From Paragemmobacter kunshanensis (GTDB lineage Bacteria > Pseudomonadota > Alphaproteobacteria > Rhodobacterales > Rhodobacteraceae), in NCBI RefSeq assembly GCF_011059185.1, contig NZ_JAALFE010000008.1:115612-179611 (forward strand): a stretch of 64,000 bases of DNA. The letters are read 5' to 3'. The translations under genes were made by a program, and so were the position numbers. Under the pieces are notes generated by a model. That model saw nothing but the letters and a program-made list of their open reading frames with translations, was not told where the DNA came from and did not search any database. This document shows positions 17,995 through 27,211 of the stretch, piece by piece (position 1 is the first letter of the stretch; every line of letters begins with the position of its first letter).

Positions 17995-19473
17995 TTACAG
18001 AAAGGCCGTCTCGTCAAAGCTGCGCAACTTTCGGCTGTGGATCCGCTCGATCGGCATGGCACGCAGCCGCTCCATCGCCCGCACCCCGATCTGCAGATGC
18101 CGCGCAACTTGCGTCTTGTAGAATTCCGATGCCATCCCCGGCAGCTTCAACTCGCCATGCAGGGGTTTGTCCGAAACGCAAAGCAGCGTGCCATAGGGCA
18201 CCCGGAACCGGAACCCGTTCGCCGCGATGGTGGCGCTTTCCATGTCCAGCGCGATGGCCCGCGATTGCGACAGGCGCTGCACCGGGCCGGACTGGTCGCG
18301 CAATTCCCAGTTGCGGTTGTCGATCGTGGCCACGGTCCCCGTCCGCATGATCCGCTTCAGTTCATAGCCTTCCAGCTGTGTCACTTCCTCTACCGCATCC
18401 TCCAGCGCGATCTGGATCTCGGCCAGCGCCGGGATGGGCACCCAGACGGGCAGGTCGTCGTCCAGCACATGGTCCTCGCGCAGATAGGCATGGGCCAGGA
18501 CGAAATCGCCAAGGCTCTGCGAATTCCGCAGCCCGGCGCAATGGCCCACCATAAGCCAGGCATGCGGGCGCAGGACGGCGATATGGTCGGTCGCCGTCTT
18601 GGCATTCGACGGGCCGACGCCGATATTGACCAGCGTGATCCCGTTCCCGTCGGCGCGCTTCAGGTGATAGCTGGGCATCTGCGGCATCTTGGCCGTGGGC
18701 GGCAGCACCCCGTCGGGCGTGGTCAGGATCAGGTTCCCCGGCGCCACGAATTCCGTATAGCCCAGGTCCGGCTCGGCAAGCACCTTGCGGGCATAGGCTT
18801 CGAATTCGTCGACATAGAACTGATAGTTGGTGAACAGGACATGGTTCTGGAAATGCCCCGCATCCGTGGCGGTGTAATGCGCCAGCCGCGCCAGCGAATA
18901 ATCCACCCTCTGCGCGGTAAAGGGGGCAAGCGGGCGCGACCCGTCGGCATGCACCTGCCGCGTGCCGTTCACGATGTCATCATTCGTGGTGGCCAGATCG
19001 GGCACGTCAAACACGTCGCGCAGCGAAAATTCCAGCACGCCTTCCTGCGGGACGGAAACCTTGGGGTTGCCCGCCACCGCGAAATGCACCGGAATCGGCG
19101 TCTCCGACGGCCCGATCACCACCGGCTGCCCATGGTGGCGCAGCAGAAGCTCGATCTGCTGGATCAGGTAGTTGCGGAACAGATCCGGCCGCGTGACCGT
19201 GGTCGAATAGGTGCCCGGCTCGGCCACATGCCCGAAGGACAGACGCGAATCCGCCTTCACATGGCTTGTCGTGGTCAGCCGGATCTCGGGATAGAAGGCC
19301 CGGATGCGGGCCTCGGGCTTGCGCCCGGTCACCGCCCTGGTGAAGTGCAGCGACAGGAATCCCGTCGCCGCAAAAAACAACTCCTCCAGCCGATCCACCG
19401 CCGCGACGGCATCGGTAAAGGCTTCATGGGCCGGGCTTTCCGGCGTCAGGATGGAATGGGTCTCTTCGGTCAT
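17995..19473 (-). CDS. amn: AMP nucleosidase
   Basis: A 492-aa enzyme hydrolysing AMP to adenine and ribose-5-phosphate, adjusting adenylate pools. The N-terminal AMP nucleosidase-specific domain (about 10-180) contains RIRAFYPEIRLTTTSHVK and VADSRLSFGHVAEPGTYSTT-like segments. The C-terminal nucleoside-phosphorylase-like domain has NIGVGPSNAKTATDHIAVLRPHAWLMVGHCAGLR and the base-binding ALDMESATIAANGFR. The ATG at 19473 is used; an in-frame ATG at 19500 would add nine basic residues and has no better ribosome site. It is divergent from the epimerase gene at 19600. Confidence 0.95.
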   Translation of the reverse strand: MTEETHSILTPESPAHEAFTDAVAAVDRLEELFFAATGFLSLHFTRAVTGRKPEARIRAFYPEIRLTTTSHVKADSRLSFGHVAEPGTYSTTVTRPDLFRNYLIQQIELLLRHHGQPVVIGPSETPIPVHFAVAGNPKVSVPQEGVLEFSLRDVFDVPDLATTNDDIVNGTRQVHADGSRPLAPFTAQRVDYSLARLAHYTATDAGHFQNHVLFTNYQFYVDEFEAYARKVLAEPDLGYTEFVAPGNLILTTPDGVLPPTAKMPQMPSYHLKRADGNGITLVNIGVGPSNAKTATDHIAVLRPHAWLMVGHCAGLRNSQSLGDFVLAHAYLREDHVLDDDLPVWVPIPALAEIQIALEDAVEEVTQLEGYELKRIMRTGTVATIDNRNWELRDQSGPVQRLSQSRAIALDMESATIAANGFRFRVPYGTLLCVSDKPLHGELKLPGMASEFYKTQVARHLQIGVRAMERLRAMPIERIHSRKLRSFDETAFL

Positions 19474-19599
19474 TGCCTTGTTCTTGTTCTTTCGGCGCAT
19501 GCAATTCGATCAGCCATCTAATCCGAATCCGGGGCCTCTGCGCAAGTGAAGGCTTTGCAACAGCTTGCAGCGCCTTCCAAGGCGCGGAATAGTCCGCCC

Positions 19600-20463
19600 A
19601 TGAACAGCCCCGCTTCCCCGCCCGCAAAGACCCTGCTCTCCATTGGCCACGGCTATTCCGCCCAGGCGCTAGCGCGCCGGCTGATCCCGCAGGGCTGGTC
19701 GGTGATCGGCACCACCCGCAACCCCGCCCGCGCCGCCGCCTTCGCGGCCGATGGGATCGAACCCCTTCTGCTGCCCGGCCCGCTTGCCCCGGCGCTTGCC
19801 CGCGCAAGCCACATCCTCACCTCCGTCGCCCCGGATGCATCAGGCGATCCGATCCTGCGCGACCATGCCGAAGAGCTTCGCGCCGCCCGCCCCGATTGGC
19901 TGGGCTACCTCTCCACCACTGCCGTCTATGGCGATCATCAGGGCGGCTGGGTGGATGAGGAAACCCCCCTCACCCCCGCCACCGCGCGCGGTCAGGCCCG
20001 GGTCGATGCGGAACGGGGCTGGGCCGCCCTCGGCCTGCCGCTGCACATCTTCCGCCTTGCCGGCATCTACGGCCCCGGGCGCGGCCCCTTCGAAAAGGTG
20101 CGCGACGGCACCGCCCGCCGCATCCTCAAGCCCGGCCAGGTCTTCAGCCGGATCCATGTCGATGACATCGCGCAGGTTCTGGTCGCCTCGATGCAGCACC
20201 CCCGCCCCGGTGCCATCTACAACCTCTGCGACGATGATCCCGCCCCGCCCGAAGACGTGATCGCCCATGCCGCCGAACTGCTCGGCCTGCCGCTGCCCCC
20301 GGCCATTCCCTATGATCAGGCCGATCTCACCCCCATGGCGCGCAGCTTCTATGCCGAAAGCAAGCGCGTCCGGAACGACCGGATCAAATCCGAACTCGGC
20401 ATCACCCTTCTGCATCCCACCTATCACCAGGGCCTTGCCGCCCTCCTCGCCTCGGAAAGCTGA
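19600..20463 (+). CDS. NAD(P)-binding epimerase/dehydratase-like protein (SDR, YeeZ-like)
   Basis: A 287-aa extended-SDR-like protein. The dinucleotide-binding loop is LLSIGHGYSAQALARRL near residues 12-28. The later blocks WLGYLSTTAVYGDHQGGWVDE (with TT..YGD in the catalytic Ser/Thr-Tyr region), LPLHIFRLAGIYGPGRGPFEKVRDG, FSRIHVDDIAQVL and AIYNLCDDDP fit nucleotide-sugar epimerase relatives of the YeeZ type. The catalytic YxxxK is not intact (the tyrosine sits in VYGD), so function is uncertain. The ATG at 19600 is preferred over the in-frame start at 19546 because homology begins with KTLLSIGHGY. It is followed by a cluster of GC hairpins. Confidence 0.8.
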   Translation: MNSPASPPAKTLLSIGHGYSAQALARRLIPQGWSVIGTTRNPARAAAFAADGIEPLLLPGPLAPALARASHILTSVAPDASGDPILRDHAEELRAARPDWLGYLSTTAVYGDHQGGWVDEETPLTPATARGQARVDAERGWAALGLPLHIFRLAGIYGPGRGPFEKVRDGTARRILKPGQVFSRIHVDDIAQVLVASMQHPRPGAIYNLCDDDPAPPEDVIAHAAELLGLPLPPAIPYDQADLTPMARSFYAESKRVRNDRIKSELGITLLHPTYHQGLAALLASES

Positions 20464-20476
20464 CCGTCCCACCCGG

Positions 20477-20539
20477 CCCCCTCTCCCGCTTGCGGGGGAG
20501 GGGTGGCCCGCCCCGGCGGGCCGGGGAGGGGGCGCCCCC
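20477..20539 (+). terminator. cluster of three GC-rich hairpins after the epimerase-like gene
   Basis: Three palindromes in series. CCCCTCTCCCGC pairs with GCGGGGGAGGGG at 20477-20503 around a short loop, GGCCCGCC-CC-GGCGGGCC lies at 20505-20522, and GGGGGCGCCCCC followed by TTT is near 20529-20542. They probably terminate the upstream gene. The remaining stretch to 20746 contains only a small CATCGAG...CTCGATG hairpin before terC. Confidence 0.55.
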
Positions 20540-20746
20540 TTTGGCAGATCACGCGGCTGTTACCTTTTCCCGTCCGCCGGGGTTGAAATGATATCTCCCA
20601 TACCCACCTTCTGCGGGCGGGCCGGGCCCCTCTGACGCTTTCCAGCGCCATGTCGGACCGCATCGAGTGCGTCTCGATGTCATGCCCGGACCTGTGATCG
20701 GCTGGCCTTCGGACGCGTCAATACATGTCTCGAAAGGTCAACGGGG

Positions 20747-21742
20747 ATGGAATTTCTACTACTCTTGTTTCTGGGCAAGCCGCTCTGGATGTGGCTGCTC
20801 TTCCTCACGCTGGTCGTGGCGCTGCTCGCCTTCGATCTCGGCGTCCTGCACAAGGATGGCGATCACGAAATCGGCGTCGGCGAAAGCCTGAAGCTCTCCG
20901 CGATGTATATCACGCTCGGCCTCGCCTTCTCGGGCTTCGTCTACTGGCAGATGGGGTGGGAGCCGACAGCCCAGTATCTGACCGCCTTCGTCGTGGAAAA
21001 GACGCTGGCCATGGACAATGTCTTTGTCATCGCGCTGATCTTTGCCTTCTTCGCCGTGCCGCGCGCCTATCAGCATCGCGTGCTGTTCTGGGGTATCCTC
21101 GGGGTGATCGTCCTGCGCGGTATCATGATCGGGCTGGGCGCGACCATCGTCGCCTCCTATTCCTGGGTGCTCTACATCTTTGCCCTGTTCCTGATCTTCA
21201 CCGGCATCAAGATGCTCTTCGTCGGCGATGGCGACCATGACATCGCCAGGAACCCGCTCCTGAAATTCATCAAGCGCCGCTTCCGCGTGACGGATGACCT
21301 GCACGGCAACGCCTTCTTCGTCCGGCAACCGGATGGCACGGGAAAGATGGTGCGCTACGCGACACCCCTCTTCATCGCGCTGATCCTGATCGAGATCGCC
21401 GACCTGGTCTTTGCGGTCGATTCCGTGCCAGCGGTCTTCACCATCACCACCGATCCCTACATCGTCTACACCTCGAACATCTTCGCCATCCTCGGCCTGC
21501 GCGCCCTCTACTTCGCCCTTGCCGCGATCCTGCACCGCTTCGCCTATCTCAAATACGCGCTGTCGCTGCTTCTGGTCTTCATCGGATCGAAGATCTTCAT
21601 CGCCGACGCGATGGGATGGGAAAAGTTCCCGCCCAGCTGGTCGCTCGGGATCACCTTCGTCCTTCTCGGTGCGGGTGTGATCTTCTCGCTCTGGAAGACG
21701 AAGGATCAGGCAAGGGCCGATCTGGCAAAACCCGCCGAATAG
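20747..21742 (+). CDS. TerC-family integral membrane protein (Alx-like)
   Basis: A 331-aa inner-membrane protein with about nine membrane helices. The TerC signature is clear: LTLVVALLAFDLGVLHKDG, VVEKTLAMDNVFVIALIFAFF and the second acidic repeat IEIADLVFAVDSVPAVFTIT, which provide the conserved aspartates thought to bind metal. The family includes E. coli Alx, linked to manganese export, and tellurite-resistance proteins; I infer metal homeostasis only. I looked for a yybP-ykoY (Mn) riboswitch upstream and did not find a convincing one. Confidence 0.93.
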   Translation: MEFLLLLFLGKPLWMWLLFLTLVVALLAFDLGVLHKDGDHEIGVGESLKLSAMYITLGLAFSGFVYWQMGWEPTAQYLTAFVVEKTLAMDNVFVIALIFAFFAVPRAYQHRVLFWGILGVIVLRGIMIGLGATIVASYSWVLYIFALFLIFTGIKMLFVGDGDHDIARNPLLKFIKRRFRVTDDLHGNAFFVRQPDGTGKMVRYATPLFIALILIEIADLVFAVDSVPAVFTITTDPYIVYTSNIFAILGLRALYFALAAILHRFAYLKYALSLLLVFIGSKIFIADAMGWEKFPPSWSLGITFVLLGAGVIFSLWKTKDQARADLAKPAE

Positions 21743-21810
21743 CCCTATCTGGATCCCACCTGCGCCCGGCCCCATGGCCGGGCGCTTCGATTCCACAAGG
21801 TAGACCAAAG

Positions 21811-22587
21811 ATGATCGCCCTGCGTTCCCAAGTTGCCGCCTTCCTCGACCGTCCCGCCGTCACCCGCTTCATCCTTGCGGTGATCCTCTTCAACGCCGTC
21901 ATCCTTGGCCTTGAAACCTCAAGGCCCGTGATGGCCGCCGCAGGCGGCATCATCCTGCTTCTCGACCGGCTCTGCCTTGCCATCTTCATCGTCGAACTGG
22001 CGCTGAAACTCTTCGCGCTGGGCGGGCGCTTCTTCCGCTCGGGCTGGAACCTCTTCGACCTTGCCGTCGTCGGCGTGGCCCTGCTTCCTGCCTCTGGCGG
22101 TCTCTCGGTCCTGCGGGCGCTACGCGTGCTGCGCGTGCTGCGCGTCATCTCCATCGCGCCCAGCCTGCGCCGCGTGGTCGAAGGCTTCCTGCGCGCCCTG
22201 CCGGGCATGGGCTCGGTCCTGCTGCTGACCCTGATCCTGTTCTATGTCTCCGCCGTCATGGCGACCAAACTCTACGGTGCCAGCTTCCCCGACCGTTTCG
22301 GCGACCTTGGTGCCACCGCGCTCACGCTGTTTCAGGTGATGACGCTGGAAGGCTGGGCCGATGCCGTCGTCCGCCCTGTGATGGAGGTTTATCCCTATTC
22401 CTGGATCTTCTTCATCAGCTTCATTCTGGTGACGACCTTCGCCGTCATCAACCTGCTCGTCGGCCTTGTCGTCAACGCCATGCAAGAGGCGGCCGAGGCC
22501 GACAAACCCGATCACGCTGCCGAACGCCACGCCGAACTGATGGCACGGATCGAAAGGCTGGAACGCAGACTGTCCGAACGCGGCTGA
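21811..22587 (+). CDS. single-domain voltage-gated sodium channel (BacNaV type)
   Basis: A 258-aa six-helix ion channel. S1 is about 17-36, S2 48-69 and S3 80-93. S4 has arginines every third residue (R102, R105, R108, R111 in LRALRVLRVLR), followed by S5 at 135-153. The pore helix and filter read TLFQVMTLEGWAD (172-184) and S6 is FFISFILVTTFAVINLLVGLVV. A C-terminal heptad stretch (AELMARIERLERRLSE) can form the tetramerising coiled coil. NaChBac-type filters are TLESW; here Ser is replaced by Gly (TLEGWAD). The ATG at 21811 lies 68 bp after terC on the same strand. Confidence 0.93.
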   Translation: MIALRSQVAAFLDRPAVTRFILAVILFNAVILGLETSRPVMAAAGGIILLLDRLCLAIFIVELALKLFALGGRFFRSGWNLFDLAVVGVALLPASGGLSVLRALRVLRVLRVISIAPSLRRVVEGFLRALPGMGSVLLLTLILFYVSAVMATKLYGASFPDRFGDLGATALTLFQVMTLEGWADAVVRPVMEVYPYSWIFFISFILVTTFAVINLLVGLVVNAMQEAAEADKPDHAAERHAELMARIERLERRLSERG

Positions 22588-22603
22588 ACGGGGGGGCGGG
22601 CCG

Positions 22604-24517
22604 TCAGGCCCGCTTGCCCACCACGGCCACGCCCAGCGCCTGCAACACCTTCGCCTCGATCTGCGCCGCGTCCATCCCGGCGACCTGATACATCCGCTCG
22701 GGGCTCGCCTGGTCGATGAAGATGTCGGGCAATACCATGCTGCGATATTTCAGCCCCCGGTCGAACACGCCCTCATCGGCCAGCAACTGCGCAACATGGC
22801 TGCCAAAGCCGCCCACCGCGCCTTCTTCCACCGTGATCAGCGCCTCATGGCTGCGCGCCGCGTTCAGGATCAGATCCCGGTCCAGCGGCTTGGCAAAGCG
22901 CGCGTCGATCACCGTCGGCGCGATCCCGCGTTGGGCCAGCGCCTCCGCCGCCTTCAGAACCTCGGCCAACCGCGTGCCAAAGGACAGGATCGCCGCCCGC
23001 GCCCCTTCGCGGATGATCCGCCCCTTGCCGATCTCCAGCGGCACGCCCCGCGCGGGCATCTCGCAGCCCACGCCCTCGCCGCGCGGAAAGCGGAACGCGA
23101 TCGGCCCCTCGTCATGCGCCACGGCGGTGGCTACCATATGCACCAGTTCCGCCTCATCCGCCGCCGCCATCACCACGATGCCCGGCAGGTTGGCAAGGAA
23201 AGCCACGTCGAAACTGCCCGCATGGGTGGCCCCATCCGCCCCCACCAGCCCCGCCCGATCAATGGCAAAGCGCACGGGCAACCGCTGGATCGCCACGTCA
23301 TGCACCACCTGATCGTAACCGCGCTGCAGGAAGGTCGAATAGATCGCGCAGAAGGGCTTCATCCCCCCTGCCGCCATGCCTGCGCTGAACGTCACCGCAT
23401 GCTGCTCGGCGATCCCCACATCGAAACAGCGGCGCGGAAAGCGGTCGGCAAACAGGTTCAGCCCCGTGCCATCCGGCATCGCCGCCGTGACAGCCACGAT
23501 CTTCTCGTCCCGCTCCGCCTCGGCGATCAGGCTTTGCGCAAAGACCTTGGTATAGCTCGGCGCATTCGAGGCCGCCTTCGCCTGCACGCCGGTCAGCACA
23601 TCGAACTTGCCCGTTGCATGGCCCCGGTCGCGCGCGGCTTCCGCCGGGGCATAACCCTTGCCCTTCTTCGTCAGCACATGAATCAGCATCGGCCCCGTCG
23701 CCCGCGCCTTCACCGTGCGCAGCACCGCCAGCAACTGATCCATGTCATGCCCGTCGATGGGGCCGACATAATCGAACCCCAATTCCTCGAACAGGGTTCC
23801 GCCCACGGCCATGCCCTTCAGCATCTCCTTCGCCCGCCGCGCGCCCTGCTGGAACGGCTCGGGCAACAGGCTGACCGCGCTCTTCGCCGCCGCCTTCAGA
23901 TCCTGGAACGGCGCCTCGGCATAAAGCCGCGACAGATAGGATGACAAAGCGCCCACCGGCGGCGCGATGGACATCTCATTGTCGTTCAGGATCACGAACA
24001 GCCGCTTCTTCAGATGGCCTGCATTGTTCATCGCCTCAAAGGCCATGCCCGCGCTCATCGACCCGTCGCCGATCACGGCAATCGCATCGCCCGGATCGCC
24101 GCCCAGATCGCGCGCCGCCGCAAATCCCAGCGCCGCGCTGATGGAGGTCGACGAATGCGCCGCCCCGAACGGATCATAGGGCGACTCGCTCCGCTTGGTG
24201 AATCCCGACAGCCCGCCCTCGGCCCGCAAGGTGCGGATCCGGTCCCGCCGCCCGGTCAGGATCTTGTGGGGATAGCACTGATGCCCCACATCCCAGATCA
24301 GCTTGTCGCGCGGCGTATCGAAGACGGCATGGATCGCCACCGTCAGTTCCACCACCCCCAGCCCCGCGCCCAGATGGCCGCCCGTCACCGAAACGGCGGA
24401 AATCGTCTCGGCCCGCAGGTCATCGGCCAGTTGCCGCAACTCGCGGTCCGACAGGGCCTTCATGTCGGACGGATGGCTCACACGGTCCAGCATCGGTGTC
24501 GTCGGTCGGTCGGTCAT
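22604..24517 (-). CDS. dxs: 1-deoxy-D-xylulose-5-phosphate synthase
   Basis: A 637-aa TPP enzyme condensing pyruvate and glyceraldehyde-3-phosphate, the entry step of the MEP isoprenoid pathway. Motifs: [19 protein letters not shown]-binding [39 protein letters not shown], the acid-base region [28 protein letters not shown] and [15 protein letters not shown]. The ATG at 24517 was chosen over an in-frame start at 24550. Upstream in the same run is ispA, so two isoprenoid genes are coexpressed. Its need for TPP is a metabolic link to the thiBPQ importer nearby. Confidence 0.98.
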   Translation of the reverse strand: MTDRPTTPMLDRVSHPSDMKALSDRELRQLADDLRAETISAVSVTGGHLGAGLGVVELTVAIHAVFDTPRDKLIWDVGHQCYPHKILTGRRDRIRTLRAEGGLSGFTKRSESPYDPFGAAHSSTSISAALGFAAARDLGGDPGDAIAVIGDGSMSAGMAFEAMNNAGHLKKRLFVILNDNEMSIAPPVGALSSYLSRLYAEAPFQDLKAAAKSAVSLLPEPFQQGARRAKEMLKGMAVGGTLFEELGFDYVGPIDGHDMDQLLAVLRTVKARATGPMLIHVLTKKGKGYAPAEAARDRGHATGKFDVLTGVQAKAASNAPSYTKVFAQSLIAEAERDEKIVAVTAAMPDGTGLNLFADRFPRRCFDVGIAEQHAVTFSAGMAAGGMKPFCAIYSTFLQRGYDQVVHDVAIQRLPVRFAIDRAGLVGADGATHAGSFDVAFLANLPGIVVMAAADEAELVHMVATAVAHDEGPIAFRFPRGEGVGCEMPARGVPLEIGKGRIIREGARAAILSFGTRLAEVLKAAEALAQRGIAPTVIDARFAKPLDRDLILNAARSHEALITVEEGAVGGFGSHVAQLLADEGVFDRGLKYRSMVLPDIFIDQASPERMYQVAGMDAAQIEAKVLQALGVAVVGKRA

Positions 24518-24546
24518 CCTGCCCTCCAGCGGGCCAATGGGCCGCG

Positions 24547-25416
24547 TCACATGTCGCGGCTGATAACGAAGCGCGCGCAGGCGATCAAGTTCGCCGCCCT
24601 GTCGCCATAGGGGGCCAGATGGCCCGCCGCCGCCTCGATCAAGTTCCCTGCGCGTGCCTTCGCCGCCTCCAGCCCCAAGAGCGACACGAAAGTCGCCTTC
24701 CCGGCCTCGGCATCCTTCTGCAGCCGCTTGCCCGTCTTGGCCACATCGCCCTCCACATCCAGCACATCGTCCCAGATCTGGAAGGCCAGCCCCAGCTTTT
24801 CGGCATAGGCGCGCAAGGGCGCAGGGTCCGCTCCCGCGATCATGGCCCCGGCTTCCGCCGACCAGCGGATCAGCGCGCCGGTCTTGCCCGCCTGCAACGC
24901 GGTAATGTCCTCAAGCGTCAGCGGCGCCGCCGCCGTCTCGGCGGCAATGTCCAGCGCCTGCCCCAGCACCATGCCCTCGGCCCCGCTCGCTTGCGCCAGC
25001 CCGGCCACCAGCGCGATCCGCACATCCCCCGATCCCAGCGCCGGCTCGGCCAGCAATTCAAAGGCCAGCGTCTGCAACGCATCGCCGGCCAGCACGGCGG
25101 TCGCCTCATCCCATTTCACATGAACCGTGGGCTGGCCGCGCCGCAGGTCATCGTCATCCATGCAGGGCAGGTCATCATGCACCAGCGAATAGGCATGCAG
25201 CGCCTCGACCGCCGCCGCCGCGCTGATCGCCTGCGCGTCGCGCAGCCCATGCATCCGTGCGCCTTCCAGAACCAGAAACCCGCGCAGCCGCTTGCCCCCG
25301 CGCAGCGCATAGCGCATCGCCGCAACCACCGGCACTTCGGCCCGCCCCTCCAGCGCCGCCATCAGCCGCGCCTCGATGGCCGCCGCGTCCCGCGTCAGAA
25401 CCGCCTGAAAACTCAC
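24547..25416 (-). CDS. ispA: farnesyl/geranyl diphosphate synthase
   Basis: A 289-aa trans-prenyltransferase. The first aspartate-rich motif is in [22 protein letters not shown] and the second in [27 protein letters not shown] is the canonical isopentenyl diphosphate binding segment. It makes the C15 precursor for quinones, undecaprenyl phosphate and carotenoids. It overlaps xseB by 4 bp and lies 29 bp upstream of dxs, a conserved rhodobacterial operon order (xseB-ispA-dxs). Confidence 0.97.
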   Translation of the reverse strand: MSFQAVLTRDAAAIEARLMAALEGRAEVPVVAAMRYALRGGKRLRGFLVLEGARMHGLRDAQAISAAAAVEALHAYSLVHDDLPCMDDDDLRRGQPTVHVKWDEATAVLAGDALQTLAFELLAEPALGSGDVRIALVAGLAQASGAEGMVLGQALDIAAETAAAPLTLEDITALQAGKTGALIRWSAEAGAMIAGADPAPLRAYAEKLGLAFQIWDDVLDVEGDVAKTGKRLQKDAEAGKATFVSLLGLEAAKARAGNLIEAAAGHLAPYGDRAANLIACARFVISRDM

Positions 25417-25652
25417 ATCCCCTCCGCCGGGGTCGTGCCGACAGCGCGGCCCTCCTGCGCGCGGATCACTTCCACCTTCGCCTCCGCCGCCTTCAGCTTG
25501 TCGGCGCAGTGCTTCTTCAGCGCCGCCCCCCGCTCATACAGCGCGATGCTTTCCTCCAGCGCCACCTCGCCCCGCTCAAGCTGGTTCACCACCTGCTCCA
25601 GCGCCGCCATCGCCTCTTCGAAACTCATCTCGGACACAGCCTTTGCCGTCAT
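25413..25652 (-). CDS. xseB: exodeoxyribonuclease VII small subunit
   Basis: A 79-aa helical protein with the family pattern MSFEEAMAALEQVVNQLERGEVALEESIALYERG. It forms a complex with XseA to degrade single-stranded DNA; xseA is not in this window. It overlaps both neighbours (HDAC-like gene by 4 bp, ispA by 4 bp), so it is translated within the isoprenoid operon. Confidence 0.97.
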   Translation of the reverse strand: MTAKAVSEMSFEEAMAALEQVVNQLERGEVALEESIALYERGAALKKHCADKLKAAEAKVEVIRAQEGRAVGTTPAEGM

Positions 25653-26569
25653 CTGCTCCGCTCCTCCAGAACGCCCACATGCGCCGCGACCGAAGCCGCC
25701 AACGCCTCAAGATCATATCCACCTTCCAGTGTCGAGACGACCCTCCCCCCCGCATGCCGCGCCGCCACATCGCACAGCCGCCCGGTCAGCCAGTCATAAT
25801 CCGCCACCTCCCATTCCAGATTGGCCAGCGGATCGGCCGCATGGGCATCGAACCCGGCCGAGATCAGCAGGAATTCCGGCGCAAAAGCCTCCAGCGCCGG
25901 CAGGATCACCCCCTCATAGGCTGCCCGCATCGCCGCGCCGCCCGATCCGGCGCGCAAGGGCGCGTTCACGATCTGCCCATGCGCCCCGCGCTCCTGCGCG
26001 CTGCCCGTGCCGGGATAAAGCGGCATCTCATGGGTCGATGCAAACAGAACCCGCCCCTCGTCCCACAGCAGGTCCTGCGTGCCATTGCCATGATGCACAT
26101 CGAAATCCACCACCGCCACACGCCTCAGCCCGTGATGATCCAGCAACCGCTTCGCCGCAATCGCCACGGTGCCGAACAGGCAGAACCCCATCGCCCTGGC
26201 GGTTTCCGCATGATGGCCCGGGGGCCGGGCGGCCACAAAGGCCGCCTTCGCCTCACCCGCCATCACGGCATCCACCGCCGCGCAGATGCCCCCCACCGCG
26301 CGCAGCGCGGCATCCAGCGATCCGGGCGACAGGATCGTTTCGCCATCCAGCGCTACAAATCCCGCCTCCGGCACCGCCCGTCGCACCTTGTCCAGATATC
26401 CCTCGGGATGACAGCGCAGCACTTCGGCCGCCGCGCCCATCGGGCAGGCGCGCCGCTCCAGGGCCAGCCCGGCCAGCCCGCGCTCCACCGCCGCCAGCCG
26501 CTCCACCCGTTCCGGATGGCCCGGCCAGGTCACATGCCGCGCGCAATCCTCATGCGTGAATACCAGCAC
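25649..26569 (-). CDS. histone deacetylase-family (class II-like) amidohydrolase
   Basis: A 306-aa zinc-dependent deacetylase-like enzyme. Active-site blocks are RPPGHHAETARAMGFCLF (the paired histidines), VAVVDFDVHHGNGTQD (Asp and His zinc ligands) and LLISAGFDAHAADPLANLEW (Asp ligand), followed by VSTLEGGYDLEALA. Bacterial relatives deacetylate polyamines, acetoin-pathway enzymes or other acetylated amines; the substrate is unknown. It is first in the operon with xseB, ispA and dxs. Confidence 0.93.
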   Translation of the reverse strand: MLVFTHEDCARHVTWPGHPERVERLAAVERGLAGLALERRACPMGAAAEVLRCHPEGYLDKVRRAVPEAGFVALDGETILSPGSLDAALRAVGGICAAVDAVMAGEAKAAFVAARPPGHHAETARAMGFCLFGTVAIAAKRLLDHHGLRRVAVVDFDVHHGNGTQDLLWDEGRVLFASTHEMPLYPGTGSAQERGAHGQIVNAPLRAGSGGAAMRAAYEGVILPALEAFAPEFLLISAGFDAHAADPLANLEWEVADYDWLTGRLCDVAARHAGGRVVSTLEGGYDLEALAASVAAHVGVLEERSR

Positions 26570-26599
26570 CCTCTCCGCCTCTCGCTCCGTTTCCGTTCC

Positions 26600-26645
26600 G
26601 GCGAAGGGGGGTCCGGGGGGACGGCTGTCCCCCCGGCCTTCTCCT
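26600..26645. repeat. G-run hairpin repeat, copy 2
   Basis: Contains a perfect 10-bp stem CCGGGGGGAC/GTCCCCCCGG with loop GGCT (26613-26636), preceded by GCGAAGGGGGGT and followed by CCTTCTCC. It lies between the small secreted protein gene and the HDAC gene and may act as a terminator on the minus strand, though no T-run follows. It is related to the element at 15319-15362. Confidence 0.65.
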
Positions 26646-27142
26646 CAGCCCTGCTCGTCCTGGCACTCCAGCACGGCCGCAAGCCCCGCCATCGTTCCCG
26701 TCAGGTCAATCGACATGACCTCCGCCCCGTCATGATACAGCGTCATGGTCTGCCGCTCGGCGATGGACATGAAGAAATCCACGTTGTCGAAGATGATATC
26801 CGCGCCCGGCACGCCTTCCAGATACATGCCGCGCGCCTCGCCTTCGAAACCCTCGCCATCAAGGTCAAAGCTGATCGGATAGATCGCGCCTTCCTCGATA
26901 TCGCCCCAGGCTTCGTTGAAGGCGGTCACATATCCCGTCCCGCTTCTCCGATCCAGCCCGACCCGCACCACCGATCCATCGGAAAAGGCGCTCTGGATCA
27001 GGCAGCCATTGCCCAGCGTGGGGTCGATCATCACATCCCAGTAATCCGACGATCCCCAGGGCTCCAGGCTCTGCGCCCAACCGGCGCTTCCCGTCGCACC
27101 CATCACGGCCAGGGACAGGGCCGCCACCGTTCTCTTGAACAT
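26645..27142 (-). CDS. small secreted protein of unknown function
   Basis: A 165-aa protein with a clear Sec signal peptide (FKRTVAALSLAVMGATGSAGWAQ). The mature region is acidic, with the segments YWDVMIDPTLGNGCLIQSAFSDG and a C-terminal LTGTMAGLAAVLECQDEQ. Two cysteines (GNGCL and LECQ) could form a disulfide, consistent with a periplasmic location. I do not recognise a named domain. It is on the same strand as petR (69-bp gap) and the HDAC operon but separated from the latter by a hairpin repeat. Confidence 0.75.
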   Translation of the reverse strand: MFKRTVAALSLAVMGATGSAGWAQSLEPWGSSDYWDVMIDPTLGNGCLIQSAFSDGSVVRVGLDRRSGTGYVTAFNEAWGDIEEGAIYPISFDLDGEGFEGEARGMYLEGVPGADIIFDNVDFFMSIAERQTMTLYHDGAEVMSIDLTGTMAGLAAVLECQDEQG

Positions 27143-27211
27143 TCCAACCTCCTACATCTGGAATCGACTCCGTCGATCCGAACACCACACCCGGCACTGG
27201 TTACAGAAAAC

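Noticed and set aside
20560..20746. Possible yybP-ykoY manganese riboswitch before terC
   Set aside because: Only one small hairpin (CATCGAG/CTCGATG) is visible; the conserved internal loops of that riboswitch are not found.
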